64,000 bases of DNA from Scleromatobacter sp039920745 (GCA_039920745.1 JBDSDD010000055.1:1-64000); one strand, 5' to 3'. Positions 31,364-40,486 are shown, numbered from the stretch's first letter. The notes: generated by a model from the letters alone, not told the origin. Numbers and translations are program-made.

Positions 31364-32614
31364 TCACCCCACGTCGGTCGTCATCAGCGAGGAGCGCGCG
31401 AAGCGCATGGCCGACGACATCATCTCCATCAACTTCTTTGCGACAGGGCCTGGATCGCGCCAGTCCCAGTAAGCGAAACTGCTCACCCGCCACAGCGGGG
31501 GAAAGTCCGGCGGCGTCATGCCCGGATGAAGCGCGTCCCACGAGTCGTATCTGGAGCGGCAGTCGCGGTGGAGCTCGATCCAGTATCGATGCTTCAAGAC
31601 CGGGCGCAGTGGCTCGTGCGACAGGTCGTCGCCGATCAGGTCCCTGTAGCCCAACCAGGGCAAATTGACGCCGCAGTCCCGCAGGTGGCCAATGGACGTG
31701 AACGGCCTCGCGTTGAAGTCGATCAGGTAGAACCGACCGGTCTGACGCTCCCTCAGCCACTCGATACCGAAGATGCCGTGGTAGCGCAGGTTCGCGAACA
31801 ATGCGAGAGTCTGGGCGATCATCAACTCGTCGCCGCCATCGCCCGCGTTGGCTGGAATCTCACCGAAAGTGGTCGTCCCCAGATTGGGCGGGAATTGCCT
31901 CAGGCGACGATGCGTGCTGATCGAGCGAACCTGGCCGTCGCGGTCGCACAAGCCGTAGGTGTCGAAGATCTCGCCATCGCCACCGGCAAGCAGCCGCTGC
32001 ACCAAGAAGGCGGACGATTGGCCCGATCCCAGGAATGCGAGCAGGCTCGTCGGATCCTTGCAATAGCGGTTCTTCTGCAGCATTGCGGCGGCAGACCGTT
32101 CCGCGCCGTAGCTCGGCTTGACCAGATAGGGCCCTGCATGCTGTGCGGCCCAGGCCGCCACCCTGGGGAGGTCGTCGCAATGCGTCCACGGGACCACAGG
32201 TACGCCGACGCGCTCGGCCAGGGCGTACAGGCACTCCTTGCGCACGATGGCATTCACCGTGTCATAGGGAGTCGACCAGAGCCTGCACGTCTCACCCAAG
32301 GTGTCGGCATTCCTGGACAACCACAGGGCGCGTGCATCGCTGGTCACGAGCAGGACGGGCTTTTCTCGCATCGAACTCGCGTGCCGGCAGACCAGTTCGG
32401 TCAGGTCGGACTCGGACGCAGCGCAAGGGACGACGACCACCTGGCTCGGGTAGCGGGAAAAGAGCAGCGGATCCTTTGGATCGAAGACGAACGCCAGCAC
32501 GTCCACGCCCTGGCGCGCCAGGGCGCGCACGGTGGCAAGTCCGGTCAACTGCGAACACAAGACGATGGCCTTCGGCCTCTCCCGAGTGGCCGCGGAGCGC
32601 ACGGGGGCGCGCAT
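31364..32614 (-). CDS. ATP-grasp enzyme, probable carboxylate-amine ligase
   Basis: A 416-residue soluble protein. The first third is a Rossmann-like pre-ATP-grasp domain (AIVLCSQLTGLATVRALARQG and VLLVTSDARAL). The ATP-grasp core follows, with YLVKPSYGAERSAAAMLQK, FLVQRLLAGGDGEIFDTYG and the metal-binding end FYLIDFNARPF (Asp, Asn). It resembles D-aspartate ligase and PylC-like enzymes that join a carboxylate to an amine, but the substrate is not evident. GGAGG lies five bases before the ATG at 32614. It stands alone, with no peptide, cofactor or capsule genes around, so the role is open. Confidence 0.85.
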   Translation of the reverse strand: MRAPVRSAATRERPKAIVLCSQLTGLATVRALARQGVDVLAFVFDPKDPLLFSRYPSQVVVVPCAASESDLTELVCRHASSMREKPVLLVTSDARALWLSRNADTLGETCRLWSTPYDTVNAIVRKECLYALAERVGVPVVPWTHCDDLPRVAAWAAQHAGPYLVKPSYGAERSAAAMLQKNRYCKDPTSLLAFLGSGQSSAFLVQRLLAGGDGEIFDTYGLCDRDGQVRSISTHRRLRQFPPNLGTTTFGEIPANAGDGGDELMIAQTLALFANLRYHGIFGIEWLRERQTGRFYLIDFNARPFTSIGHLRDCGVNLPWLGYRDLIGDDLSHEPLRPVLKHRYWIELHRDCRSRYDSWDALHPGMTPPDFPPLWRVSSFAYWDWRDPGPVAKKLMEMMSSAMRFARSSLMTTDVG

Positions 32615-32999
32615 GATTCCTCCCTCTACCTCTGCCTCTATCGGCTGCAAAACGTTCGCAGCTCCCGCACGCACGGGCATGAACCTCGCCCATCTGTGGC
32701 CCGAAGCTTCCCGCCTCAAGCTGTCTCAGGACTGTCGAGTCAGGGGCGGACGGCCGTGTGTGCGACACAAGTTGGCATCTTTCGCCTTTTCCTTCACGGG
32801 GCCCGCGAGCTTGCGCGGACAGGCCGCTGTGGGCGCAGGACGCGGGCGCCTGGACGACATGGAGCCAGCCTCGTTCTGCGCGGGCACCCACGCCACCGGC
32901 GGACGATGCACAACCGCCGCGGTCGCACGGCGCGCGGCCGCACCTTTGCACGGATCCCGCCAGGCTTGCACTCGTCGTGAAGCACTGCTACGATAAGTT
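32615..32999. other. Intergenic region between the ATP-grasp and ArsR genes
   Basis: About 385 bp without a convincing gene. It contains a compact perfect repeat TGTGTGCGACACA at 32757-32769. On the minus strand this carries one half-site of the Crp-type motif (CGCACA), with GACAGT 22 bp further on; the second half-site is missing. It may be a weak regulatory site for the ATP-grasp gene. Confidence 0.3.
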
Positions 33000-33027
33000 A
33001 ATTAGTTAAGTGGCTAATTAGCTAAGT
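33000..33027 (+). promoter_or_regulatory. AT-rich repeated operator of the ArsR-type gene
   Basis: AATTAGTTAAGT (33000-33011) is repeated as AATTAGCTAAGT (33016-33027), a 16-bp period with one mismatch. The second copy contains the perfect palindrome GCTAATTAGC (33013-33022). It is the most AT-rich spot in the neighbourhood and ends 19 bp before the ArsR-type start codon, as expected for an autoregulatory operator overlapping the promoter. Confidence 0.65.
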
Positions 33028-33046
33028 ACAACCTGGCAGAACGTCC

Positions 33047-33373
33047 ATGAAAGAAGACAACGTCTTCGCCGCCCTGGCCTCGACGCCGCGCCGCAAGATC
33101 CTCGCCTACCTGTCCGAGGCCTCGCTGACCGCCGGCGAGATCGCCGCGCGTTTCGACATGACCAAGCCGTCGCTGTCCAAGCACCTGCGCATCCTCGAGG
33201 ACGCTGGTCTCGTCACCAGCGACAAGCGCGGGCAGTTCGTCCACTACAGCCTGGCCGACCACAACCTGCTCGGCAAGTTGCACGACATGCTCGCCACCTT
33301 CTGTCCAGTCGGCGGCCCGTTGAAGAAGGAAAGCGCGGCGCTGGCGACGGGTCGCAAGCGCACCAAGGCCTGA
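33047..33373 (+). CDS. ArsR family transcriptional repressor
   Basis: A 108-residue winged-helix regulator: VFAALASTPRRKILAYLSE, AGEIAARFDMTKPSLSKHLR as recognition unit, then the wing VTSDKRGQFVHYSLAD. The first helices match the SdpR/ArsR group, and there is no metal-binding CxC motif in the recognition helix, so a metal is unlikely to be the signal. One cysteine lies in FCPVGG. The downstream 475-residue gene starts 17 bp after the stop and is a probable target. An AT-rich operator lies just upstream. Confidence 0.92.
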   Translation: MKEDNVFAALASTPRRKILAYLSEASLTAGEIAARFDMTKPSLSKHLRILEDAGLVTSDKRGQFVHYSLADHNLLGKLHDMLATFCPVGGPLKKESAALATGRKRTKA

Positions 33374-33390
33374 CTCACGAAAGCGACGCC

Positions 33391-34818
33391 ATGCACGCAG
33401 CCACCGCCCACCCAGCCGGCCTCCCGGCCCGCGCCACGCAACGCACCAGCACGTTCCCGTCCGTCACGCTGCCCGCCGGGCCGGGACGGGTGCCCGTGGA
33501 GGTGCATCTCGTGTCGCGACTGGGCCGCGGCGAGGGTGACCGCTTGTTCTTCGAGGCGCTGGCCCGCCAGCGCGCGCATGGGCGCTTCGTCGACGAACTC
33601 GACGAGCCGTCCGCCAAGCTCGGCTGCACCGACTTCGACCGCGGCGACGCCACCGCGCTGTACTCGTTCGGCGTGGGCCGGCGCGGCCATCCGTTCCATC
33701 GCCACGCCGGCCACCGCGTGTTCACGGCGGTGTCGGGCAGCGGCGGGGCACAGCTGCGGTTTTCCAGCGCCACGCCGGCTGATCTCGAGCGCGATCCCTC
33801 GAGCTTCGTGCGAGCGATGCACCACGTCGACATCCCGCCCGACTGCCTGTTCAGCGTGCGCTTCTCCGGCGCGACCTGGCATCAGTTCGCGCCCTTGCAT
33901 CCCGCCTCGGGCCATCCGGCGCTGTTCGCGTTGTCGACGCACACCAACGAGCTGGGCGGCGACCTGAGCGAGGCGGTGCGCCGCCAGGTGCTGCGCGACG
34001 AGGGCGACATCCCGTCGCTGACCGAACTGCTGCCGGAGGCGGTCGTTCGATGGCTGGCCGCGTCGCCGCTGTCGATGGCGCGCGTGCCTGCCACCGTGTT
34101 GTCGCTGCACGATCGGCCGGGCGGGCTGCTCGAAGCGGCTTGCAGGCGCTATCGTTCGTTCGCTGGCCACGTGGCGCGCTGGCGCCTGGGTTTCGGCTTG
34201 CGTCCCGGCTTCGTGAGCGTCGTCCATGGCCCGCAGGTCATCGAGCACGCCGACCTGGCCATCGACAGCCTGCTGCGCGGCGAGCTATGCGATCGCACCA
34301 TCCATCACCAGGACACGTTCACGCTGACCGTGATGCCACTGGGCACGCCGGATCGCGATGCCGCTCAATGGCTCGCGGCGGCGCTGGCGGGCTTCATGGC
34401 CAACCAGCCGGCAGGCGTGTCGCGCATGATGGCGTTGCGCAACGTGCTCGTTCGTCCGCTCGGCCTGCGCACCTCGCCGCTGGGCTGCCCGGTGTCGTCG
34501 CTGCTGGCGCCGATGGCGGCCGTCCGCTTCGACGGACGGTTTCCGGTGCATTCACAGGCCGTGTCCACCGACGGGCGTTCGGCCCAGGTGATCCTGGGTG
34601 CCGACGACAAGCACCTGGTGTTCCGCTCGTGCGTCGGCGTGCGGTTGCTGGACGACGGCGCAGTCGAATTCTCCTTGTCGGACCGCGTCGCCTGCACCAA
34701 CCTGTTCGGGCGTGTCTACATGGCGCTGATCGCTCGGACGCATCGGCGGGTTGTCGCTCCGGCACTGCTGACAAGCGCCGCCGAGTGGGCCTTGCGCCGA
34801 GCCCTCAGGCGCCGCTGA
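33391..34818 (+). CDS. Unknown protein with cupin-like and DUF2867-like parts
   Basis: A 475-residue soluble protein I cannot name. Residues about 85-190 look like a cupin-type barrel (HPFHRHAGHRVFTAVSGSGG and RAMHHVDIPPDCLF, with several histidines spaced for metal). Residues about 275-470 resemble a DUF2867-type domain, ending LSDRVACTNLFGRVYMALI followed by a basic terminus. Between them lies a helical stretch with an arginine-rich turn. It is coupled to the ArsR gene, so it is presumably expressed when that repressor is released. The last 14 bp overlap the convergent Lnt-like gene. Confidence 0.65.
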   Translation: MHAATAHPAGLPARATQRTSTFPSVTLPAGPGRVPVEVHLVSRLGRGEGDRLFFEALARQRAHGRFVDELDEPSAKLGCTDFDRGDATALYSFGVGRRGHPFHRHAGHRVFTAVSGSGGAQLRFSSATPADLERDPSSFVRAMHHVDIPPDCLFSVRFSGATWHQFAPLHPASGHPALFALSTHTNELGGDLSEAVRRQVLRDEGDIPSLTELLPEAVVRWLAASPLSMARVPATVLSLHDRPGGLLEAACRRYRSFAGHVARWRLGFGLRPGFVSVVHGPQVIEHADLAIDSLLRGELCDRTIHHQDTFTLTVMPLGTPDRDAAQWLAAALAGFMANQPAGVSRMMALRNVLVRPLGLRTSPLGCPVSSLLAPMAAVRFDGRFPVHSQAVSTDGRSAQVILGADDKHLVFRSCVGVRLLDDGAVEFSLSDRVACTNLFGRVYMALIARTHRRVVAPALLTSAAEWALRRALRRR

Positions 34819-37291
34819 TCCGTACCAGCAGCCACAGCGGCAGGCCGATGTACAGCGTCGCCAGGCCCATCCGCTCGAGTACCCGACGTGCGTCCAGCGC
34901 GCGCGCCGGCGCGAGCACGACGCCGGCCAGCGTGCCCGCCTCGATCGTGGCGCGCACCGCCGCCGCGCACAGCACCACGCCGATGATCCACGCCGCCCAC
35001 CACAGCCCGAAGGTCGTCAGGTAGGCCATCATCCCGAAGGTCAGGTACTCGCCGAACGTGCCGCCGTACGCGATGTGCTGGTGCAGGCGGAACGCGGGCA
35101 GCGCGAGCAGCAGCGGAAACAAGCCGAACTTGATCCACAGGCGGTCGAGCCGGGTGCGGGGCAGGGCCTGGGTCGCCTGCGCGTAGCGGCGCGCGGACGA
35201 CGCCGGCGCTTGCGGCAGCGTCACGCCCGCAGTCGCCAGCGCCCGCGCGAAGGCGTCCGGGTGCGCCAGCGCGAGGCCGTAGCGCCAGCGCTCGCCCGAC
35301 GTCAGCCGCAGCGACAACCCCGGCCCCGGAATGAGCAGGCGCCACGAGTCGACGCCGGCCACGTCGGCCAACGCCAGTTCGAGCCGGCGGCTGCCGCTGC
35401 TCAACACCAGCAGGCCGTCGGCGATCGTGGCCTGCGCCGCGAAGGCGCGCAGCACGCACCAGGCTGCGGCCTCGGGCACCAGGAACAGGGAGGCGAACGC
35501 GCGGATCTGCGCGAAGGTGTTGGATTGCAGCGCGACGTCGCCGAGTGCGACGGCCGCGACCATCGCCAGCAGCCCGCCGCGCGCGAACGCGCGCAGTGCC
35601 CCCGCGGCCACGCGCGCCGCGAGCGGCAGCGCCGCCACGTCGACGGGCAGCGTGGCCACTTCGAGCGCGGGCGAGGGCGCGTTGGCGTCGACGAGCCCCC
35701 AGCCACGCAGTGCCGCCAGCGCGGTCAGCAGCGCGAGGAAGGCGAGAGCCGCGCGACCGACCCAGTCGCCCCACGCCACCATCAGCGTGCGCGGCGGCGT
35801 GCGCACCATGAGGTCGCCGACGACCAGCGTGCGTTCGCCCATGCGCGTACCGGCGATGACGCTGCCCGTGGCGTCGATCACCGCGCTGAAGCCGTTGGTG
35901 GTGACGCGGAACTGCGGCAGCCGCGTCTCGATGCTGCGAAACGCGGCCCCGGCCTGGTGCAGCACGGCGCCCTGCGGGTGCGCGGTGAACCAGGCGTCGT
36001 TGGACAGCGTGAGGATGGCTTGGCCGCCCAGGCGCGCGCCGTCGATCGCGAGCGACGGGTCGACGTCGTCGCGGCAGATCAGCGGCAGCACCGGGATCTC
36101 GCGCCCGTCGGCCAGGCGCAGCGGGAACACCCGGGCGCCGGTGCCGGCCTGCCACGTGCCGGCCCAGGGCAACCAGCGGCGCAGGGTCGCGCCGTCCAGC
36201 CATGCAGGCACCTGCTCGGTCAGCGGGAACAGGCGTGTCTTGCGATAGAAGCCCAGCAGGCCCTTGGCCGGCTCGACGAACGCGGCGGCGTTGTACTCGC
36301 CGGCGGCGTCGACGTCGTAGGTGCCGAACACGAAGGGCACGTTGGCGGCGTTGACGATGGACTGGATCTCGCGATCGAGCGCGGCACCGGCCTCGCTCTT
36401 GGGATGGCCGAAGGTCGTCGGGTACACGGTCTCCGACCACAGCACCGCGTCGGCGTGCTGGCGCACCACGGCGTCGTACGACATGGCGAAGTGCGTGTCC
36501 AGCACCTCGCGCACGACCGCCGCTGCGCCTCGTTGCTGGCGCAGGCGGTCGTAGTCGACGATGTCGGCTTGCACCAGGCCGACGCGCAGCGCCATGCCGC
36601 CGGCGCCAGGGCCGCTGGCCAGCACCGCGGCGCCGTAGCCCGCGAGCAGCACCGGAATGGCGGCGCCCAGCGCGAGCGCGCGCAGGCCGCGTGCGTTAGA
36701 CGCGGGCGATGCGGGCGACGCGCGGGACGCGAGCGCGGCCGCGACGGCCTCGTTGGCCAGCAACAGCAACAGCGTGAGTCCGGCGCCGCCGCCGAGGTCG
36801 GCCGCCTGCCGCATCAGGCGCGACGGATAGAGGCCGTGGCCCCAGGTATCGCCCAGCACCTTGGGCACCAGCCATTCCGCCGCGACCCAGGCCGACGCGC
36901 CGGCGAGCGCACGCAACGCAACGCCATGGCGTCGGCCCGCGACTTGTCGTGCCAGTGCGAACGCCATGAACTGTGGCTGGAACACGGGCGCCACGACGAA
37001 CAGCACCAGATACCCGCCCAGGTCGCCAAGCTGCGTGTAGGACCCGATCGCGCAGGCGAACCAGCCGAAGACGGCCAGCGTGAACGCGACCGCCATCGCC
37101 CACGCGTTGAGCAGGGTGCCGCGCAGCGAACGGGGCGTATCCAGCGTGCGAAGCCACGGCACCAGCGCGACGAAGCCGAGCGCACAGGCGACACCGCCCT
37201 GGGTATAGACGAGGGCGAGCAACGCGGTGGCGCCGACGCCGGCCACGACGCGCAGCCGCGGCGCCAGGGTCAGAGGATCCATGCGGTTCAC
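34805..37291 (-). CDS. Apolipoprotein N-acyltransferase-like protein with a C-terminal extension
   Basis: An 828-residue membrane protein, about 300 longer than standard Lnt. Residues 1-230 are hydrophobic helices; residues about 235-480 are a CN-hydrolase domain. The catalytic triad can be matched: Glu in LWSETVYPTTFG (about 283), Lys in FYRKTRLFPLTEQVP (about 350), Cys in PLICRDDVDPS (about 403). Standard Lnt ends with one more helix. Here a further helix pair, a PH-like beta-rich segment (about residues 610-690, IADGLLVLSSGSRRLELALA) and two or three more helices follow. GTG at 37291 overlaps the previous gene's stop. Probably a paralogue acting on a special lipoprotein or amine (inference). 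Confidence 0.85.
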   Translation of the reverse strand: MNRMDPLTLAPRLRVVAGVGATALLALVYTQGGVACALGFVALVPWLRTLDTPRSLRGTLLNAWAMAVAFTLAVFGWFACAIGSYTQLGDLGGYLVLFVVAPVFQPQFMAFALARQVAGRRHGVALRALAGASAWVAAEWLVPKVLGDTWGHGLYPSRLMRQAADLGGGAGLTLLLLLANEAVAAALASRASPASPASNARGLRALALGAAIPVLLAGYGAAVLASGPGAGGMALRVGLVQADIVDYDRLRQQRGAAAVVREVLDTHFAMSYDAVVRQHADAVLWSETVYPTTFGHPKSEAGAALDREIQSIVNAANVPFVFGTYDVDAAGEYNAAAFVEPAKGLLGFYRKTRLFPLTEQVPAWLDGATLRRWLPWAGTWQAGTGARVFPLRLADGREIPVLPLICRDDVDPSLAIDGARLGGQAILTLSNDAWFTAHPQGAVLHQAGAAFRSIETRLPQFRVTTNGFSAVIDATGSVIAGTRMGERTLVVGDLMVRTPPRTLMVAWGDWVGRAALAFLALLTALAALRGWGLVDANAPSPALEVATLPVDVAALPLAARVAAGALRAFARGGLLAMVAAVALGDVALQSNTFAQIRAFASLFLVPEAAAWCVLRAFAAQATIADGLLVLSSGSRRLELALADVAGVDSWRLLIPGPGLSLRLTSGERWRYGLALAHPDAFARALATAGVTLPQAPASSARRYAQATQALPRTRLDRLWIKFGLFPLLLALPAFRLHQHIAYGGTFGEYLTFGMMAYLTTFGLWWAAWIIGVVLCAAAVRATIEAGTLAGVVLAPARALDARRVLERMGLATLYIGLPLWLLVRISGA

Positions 37292-37953
37292 CGGCCTTCG
37301 ACCGGGGCGGGGACGACGATGCGGCGGATCGGCAGTCCGGGCGGCGCGAACTCGGGTGGCACGACGCGGTTCGCGGGCATCGCCACGGGCTGGCCATCGG
37401 CCGTGTGCGCCTGGTAGTCAGGCGCGAACATCAGGATCGGCTCGATGCGCTGGCCATCGTCGGTGGCCTGGTAGTGGCGCACGTAGCCGGGTGGCAGCGG
37501 GAAGTCCTCGGGCACGGCCAGGCCCAGCAGCGGGGGCTTGGTGCCGGGTGGCGAGAATGCGCCGAGGCCGGTGTGCACGCCGGCTTGGTGCAGGCGGTCT
37601 ATCACCTCGGTCATCGTCGGCTTCTCGCCAGCGTTGATGTAGTCGGAGATGTCAGGTGTCTGGTCGCCGTTCGGGTCGCGCAGGCGGGGGATGCGCGGGG
37701 CGGCGGGCGGCGTGCTCGCGCCGAGGACGACGGCGGTGTCCGGCGCCGATGCCGCGCTGGCCGCTGCGGGAGCGGGCGCTTCAGGCGTCGGGAGGAACGC
37801 CGCGGACGTGGCGACGGCATCGGGCGTCGCCGGGCCGGCCGACGGCCACCAGGCGACGACCGCGCCGCCGACCAGGCCCAGCGCGATCGCCAGGAACCCG
37901 ACCGCCGGGCCCCAGGTCCGACGATCGGGTTGATGGCGATGAGGCTGGCCCAT
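37288..37953 (-). CDS. Membrane-anchored protein with an EF-hand/dockerin-like calcium loop
   Basis: A 221-residue protein of unknown function. One helix near residues 16-36 (AVGFLAIALGLVGGAVVAWW) is followed by an alanine/proline-rich spacer. Then comes DPNGDQTPDISD (residues 93-104), which has acidic groups at positions 1, 3, 5, 9 and 12 of an EF-hand loop. The remainder is proline-rich (FSPPGTKPPLLGLAVPEDF). It is probably anchored in the inner membrane and faces the periplasm. It lies between the SGNH hydrolase and Lnt-like genes and overlaps the latter by 4 bp. Confidence 0.7.
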   Translation of the reverse strand: MGQPHRHQPDRRTWGPAVGFLAIALGLVGGAVVAWWPSAGPATPDAVATSAAFLPTPEAPAPAAASAASAPDTAVVLGASTPPAAPRIPRLRDPNGDQTPDISDYINAGEKPTMTEVIDRLHQAGVHTGLGAFSPPGTKPPLLGLAVPEDFPLPPGYVRHYQATDDGQRIEPILMFAPDYQAHTADGQPVAMPANRVVPPEFAPPGLPIRRIVVPAPVEGR

Positions 37954-37974
37954 GGGGCTTGCCGGCCTGAAGGC

Positions 37975-39072
37975 TCAGGGCGCCGGGGTGTTGGACGTCG
38001 ACACCGTCCAGCCCATGCGCTCGTGTCCGTACTGGTTCCAGATCGGGCTCTTGCCATTGGTGAACGACGAGTAGCGCGGCGCTCCGGAGCCGGTCGTGCC
38101 ACCGAACAGGCCGGCCGTGACGGTGCCGCCCGTGTAGGTCGGGTGCGTGTCGTCGGACTGGATGTAGTCGTAGCTGGTGCCCGACGACGCAAAGTGCGTG
38201 TTGGCGTCGCGGATCGTCGAACGCAGCGTCGTCGTCGTGCGCGTGACGTAGCTGGACTCGCTCTCGCCGGGCACCCATTGCAAGCCGACGGCGTCGATGA
38301 TGCCGTCGCCGTTGCTGTCGTAGTCGGCGCCCATGTACCCCGCGAAGTTGTCGGCGCAGGTGAAGCCCTTTTCACGCGCGTATTCGCACATCCAGTAGTT
38401 CATCTTGGCGATGCGCGGCAGGAACGTGTTCTGCAGGCTCACGCTCGCCTGGGTGGTGGCGTCCTTGCACTTGCTCTGCGAGTTGTCCGCCGCATAGCCC
38501 GGGTAGTGCAGGTTGGAGATGACCTTGACCTTGACGCCGGCGTAGGCGTTGGCGTTGATGAAGTCCATCGCAGCGGCGACGTACTGCTTGCAGGTGGTCA
38601 CCGCGGTGTCCATGCCCGAGTAGTCGCAGGTGCCGGTCTGGCTCTTGAACGCGGTGCGGGCCTGCAGCCCGTCGTTGCCGCACATCTCGAACGTGACCAC
38701 GCGCGTGCGGCTGTCCTGCATGTAGGACTTCTCGGCGACGATCTTGTTGGTGTAGACGTCGGACGCCACCGCCCCGGACTTGGCCCGACGCACGCTCTCG
38801 ATGTCGGCGCTCCACGTGGCGGACAGATACTCGGCGTCCACCGTCGGCGCCGAGTACTTGGCGGCGCTGGTGATCGACGTGTTGTATCCCGCGTAGATCG
38901 AATCGCCGTACGCGACGACGCGGTACTTGGTGGTGGTGCCGGGACGGTCGATCGTCCACGACACGTTCTGGGTCAGCGTGTTGGCGCCGGCCTGGGCGGC
39001 CAGGCCCAGCAGCAGAAGGGCCGGCAGCAGCCGGGACGCGAGGGCGGGGAGGGCGGGAACTCGACGGGTCAT
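37975..39072 (-). CDS. Secreted SGNH/GDSL hydrolase
   Basis: A 365-residue secreted esterase-type enzyme. The signal peptide (LLPALLLLGLAAQAGA) is cleaved near residue 30. The serine hydrolase blocks are present: AYGDSIYAGYN with the nucleophile at Ser58, CGNDG (Asn133) and DDTHPTYTGG (Asp307, His310). A loop DSNGDGIID at residues 252-260 looks like a calcium-binding EF-type loop. It is the first gene of a three-gene operon; the next gene product also has such a loop. The substrate may be an acyl or acetyl ester on an envelope polymer (inference). GGAG lies upstream of the ATG at 39072. Confidence 0.87.
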   Translation of the reverse strand: MTRRVPALPALASRLLPALLLLGLAAQAGANTLTQNVSWTIDRPGTTTKYRVVAYGDSIYAGYNTSITSAAKYSAPTVDAEYLSATWSADIESVRRAKSGAVASDVYTNKIVAEKSYMQDSRTRVVTFEMCGNDGLQARTAFKSQTGTCDYSGMDTAVTTCKQYVAAAMDFINANAYAGVKVKVISNLHYPGYAADNSQSKCKDATTQASVSLQNTFLPRIAKMNYWMCEYAREKGFTCADNFAGYMGADYDSNGDGIIDAVGLQWVPGESESSYVTRTTTTLRSTIRDANTHFASSGTSYDYIQSDDTHPTYTGGTVTAGLFGGTTGSGAPRYSSFTNGKSPIWNQYGHERMGWTVSTSNTPAP

Positions 39073-39352
39073 CGGTGTCTCCTGGACTTGTTGCATGCCT
39101 TGGGAACAGTGCGCCTTGGCTCCGTCGTGAACCGGGAGAACGGAGGGGGCGTGGAGGCAGACTAGACATCGGCCTCGCACGACAAACGAGGGGGAACCCT
39201 CGTCGACGAGGGGGCCTGGATTGCAAAGTCATGCTGTTGGCTCGCTGGGTCAGCAACCTTGCAAATCGCCACCAATTGACGCCGTCATATACGGGGTGGG
39301 GCATGCAGAAAAGGCCCGATGGCGACGGTCGCTCATCGATGCCTGCGGCGCT

Positions 39353-40423
39353 TCAGCCTTGGCCCAGGAAGGCGGTGATCGCCCAGTTGATCGCGCCGCC
39401 GCCGATCACCAGCCAGGCGAACAACGTGGCGCCCAGTCCCAGCGGCGCGAGGCCGGCCGCCTTCATCGCCGAGACGCGGGTGGTCAGGCCCAGTGCGGCC
39501 ATCGCGATGGCGAGCACGGCGACGTCGAGGGTGTTGGCGGCAGCGACTGTCGCGGCCGGCAGCACGTCCAGCGAATGCAGGCCGGCCACGGCGACGAAGC
39601 CGAGCGCGAACCACGGGATCGCGATGCGCGGACGGGCTTGCGTGGGGGCGGGCGTGCCGCGCGAGCGCGTGACCCACGCCGACAGCATCACGAGGAAGGG
39701 CGCGAGCATCATCACGCGCACCATCTTGGCGATGACGGCGGTGTCGGCAGCGCCGTCGCCGATCGCGTGGCCGGCGGCGACCACCTGCGCGACTTCGTGG
39801 ATCGTCGAGCCGGCCCAGAGGCCGTACGCGGTCGTCGACAACGGGTGCGCCGCAGCGAGCAGGTGATACAGGGCGGGGTACAGGAAGATCGCGACCGTGC
39901 CGAAGGCCACGACGGTGGCGACGGCCACGGCGACCTGCTCCGGCCGGCCGCGCACCACCGGCTCGGTGGCCATCACCGCCGCCGCGCCGCAGATCGAACT
40001 GCCGGCGCCAATCAGGATGGCGGTGGTGCGGTCGAGGCCGAACACGCGTGTGCCCAGCACGCAGGCGAGCGCGAAGGTGCTGCACAGAACGACGGCGTCG
40101 ATCGCGACGCCGGCCAGGCCGACATGGCCGATGTCCTGGAACGTCAGGCGCAGGCCGTACAACACGATGCCGGCGCGCAGCAGGCGCTGCTTGGCCAGGT
40201 TCAGGCCGTCGGCCGACGCGGCCAGCGCGGCGCCGGGCAGCAGGTTGCCGGCGACCAGCCCGAAGACGATGGCCAGCGTCAGTGCCGAAATGCCGTTGGC
40301 CTGGAGCCAGCCGATGCGAGCCGCCTCGGTGGCGGCGGCCGCCACGGTGGCGGCGAGGGCGAGGCCTGGCGCGTGGCGCAGCGCGGCGGCAGGGAGGGTG
40401 AACGAGCGAGTGGCGGTGGTCAT
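39353..40423 (-). CDS. YeiH family putative sulphate/sulphite-type exporter
   Basis: A 356-residue inner-membrane protein of the YeiH (UPF0324) family with about ten helices. The family landmark DRTTAILIGAGSSICGAAAVMATEPVV (residues about 135-165) is intact, as is STIHEVAQVVAAG. YeiH proteins are annotated as putative sulphate exporters, and some export sulphite or taurine-derived anions; direct evidence is limited. It is divergent from a LysR-type gene, the usual arrangement, and shares a 112-bp control region with a strong palindrome. Confidence 0.92.
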   Translation of the reverse strand: MTTATRSFTLPAAALRHAPGLALAATVAAAATEAARIGWLQANGISALTLAIVFGLVAGNLLPGAALAASADGLNLAKQRLLRAGIVLYGLRLTFQDIGHVGLAGVAIDAVVLCSTFALACVLGTRVFGLDRTTAILIGAGSSICGAAAVMATEPVVRGRPEQVAVAVATVVAFGTVAIFLYPALYHLLAAAHPLSTTAYGLWAGSTIHEVAQVVAAGHAIGDGAADTAVIAKMVRVMMLAPFLVMLSAWVTRSRGTPAPTQARPRIAIPWFALGFVAVAGLHSLDVLPAATVAAANTLDVAVLAIAMAALGLTTRVSAMKAAGLAPLGLGATLFAWLVIGGGAINWAITAFLGQG

Positions 40424-40486
40424 GGCGGGCTGCGGACGGCGGGCGATGCGATGACTGCACTTTGAACTTCGGCAGTCGATCCGTAA

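Noticed and set aside
32757..32769. TGTGTGCGACACA as a tenth copy of the Crp-type motif
   Set aside because: Only one half-site (TGTGCG) is present at motif spacing, the opposite half does not match, and the nearest xAxxxT hexamer is 22 bp away instead of 21. It is a different, compact palindrome.
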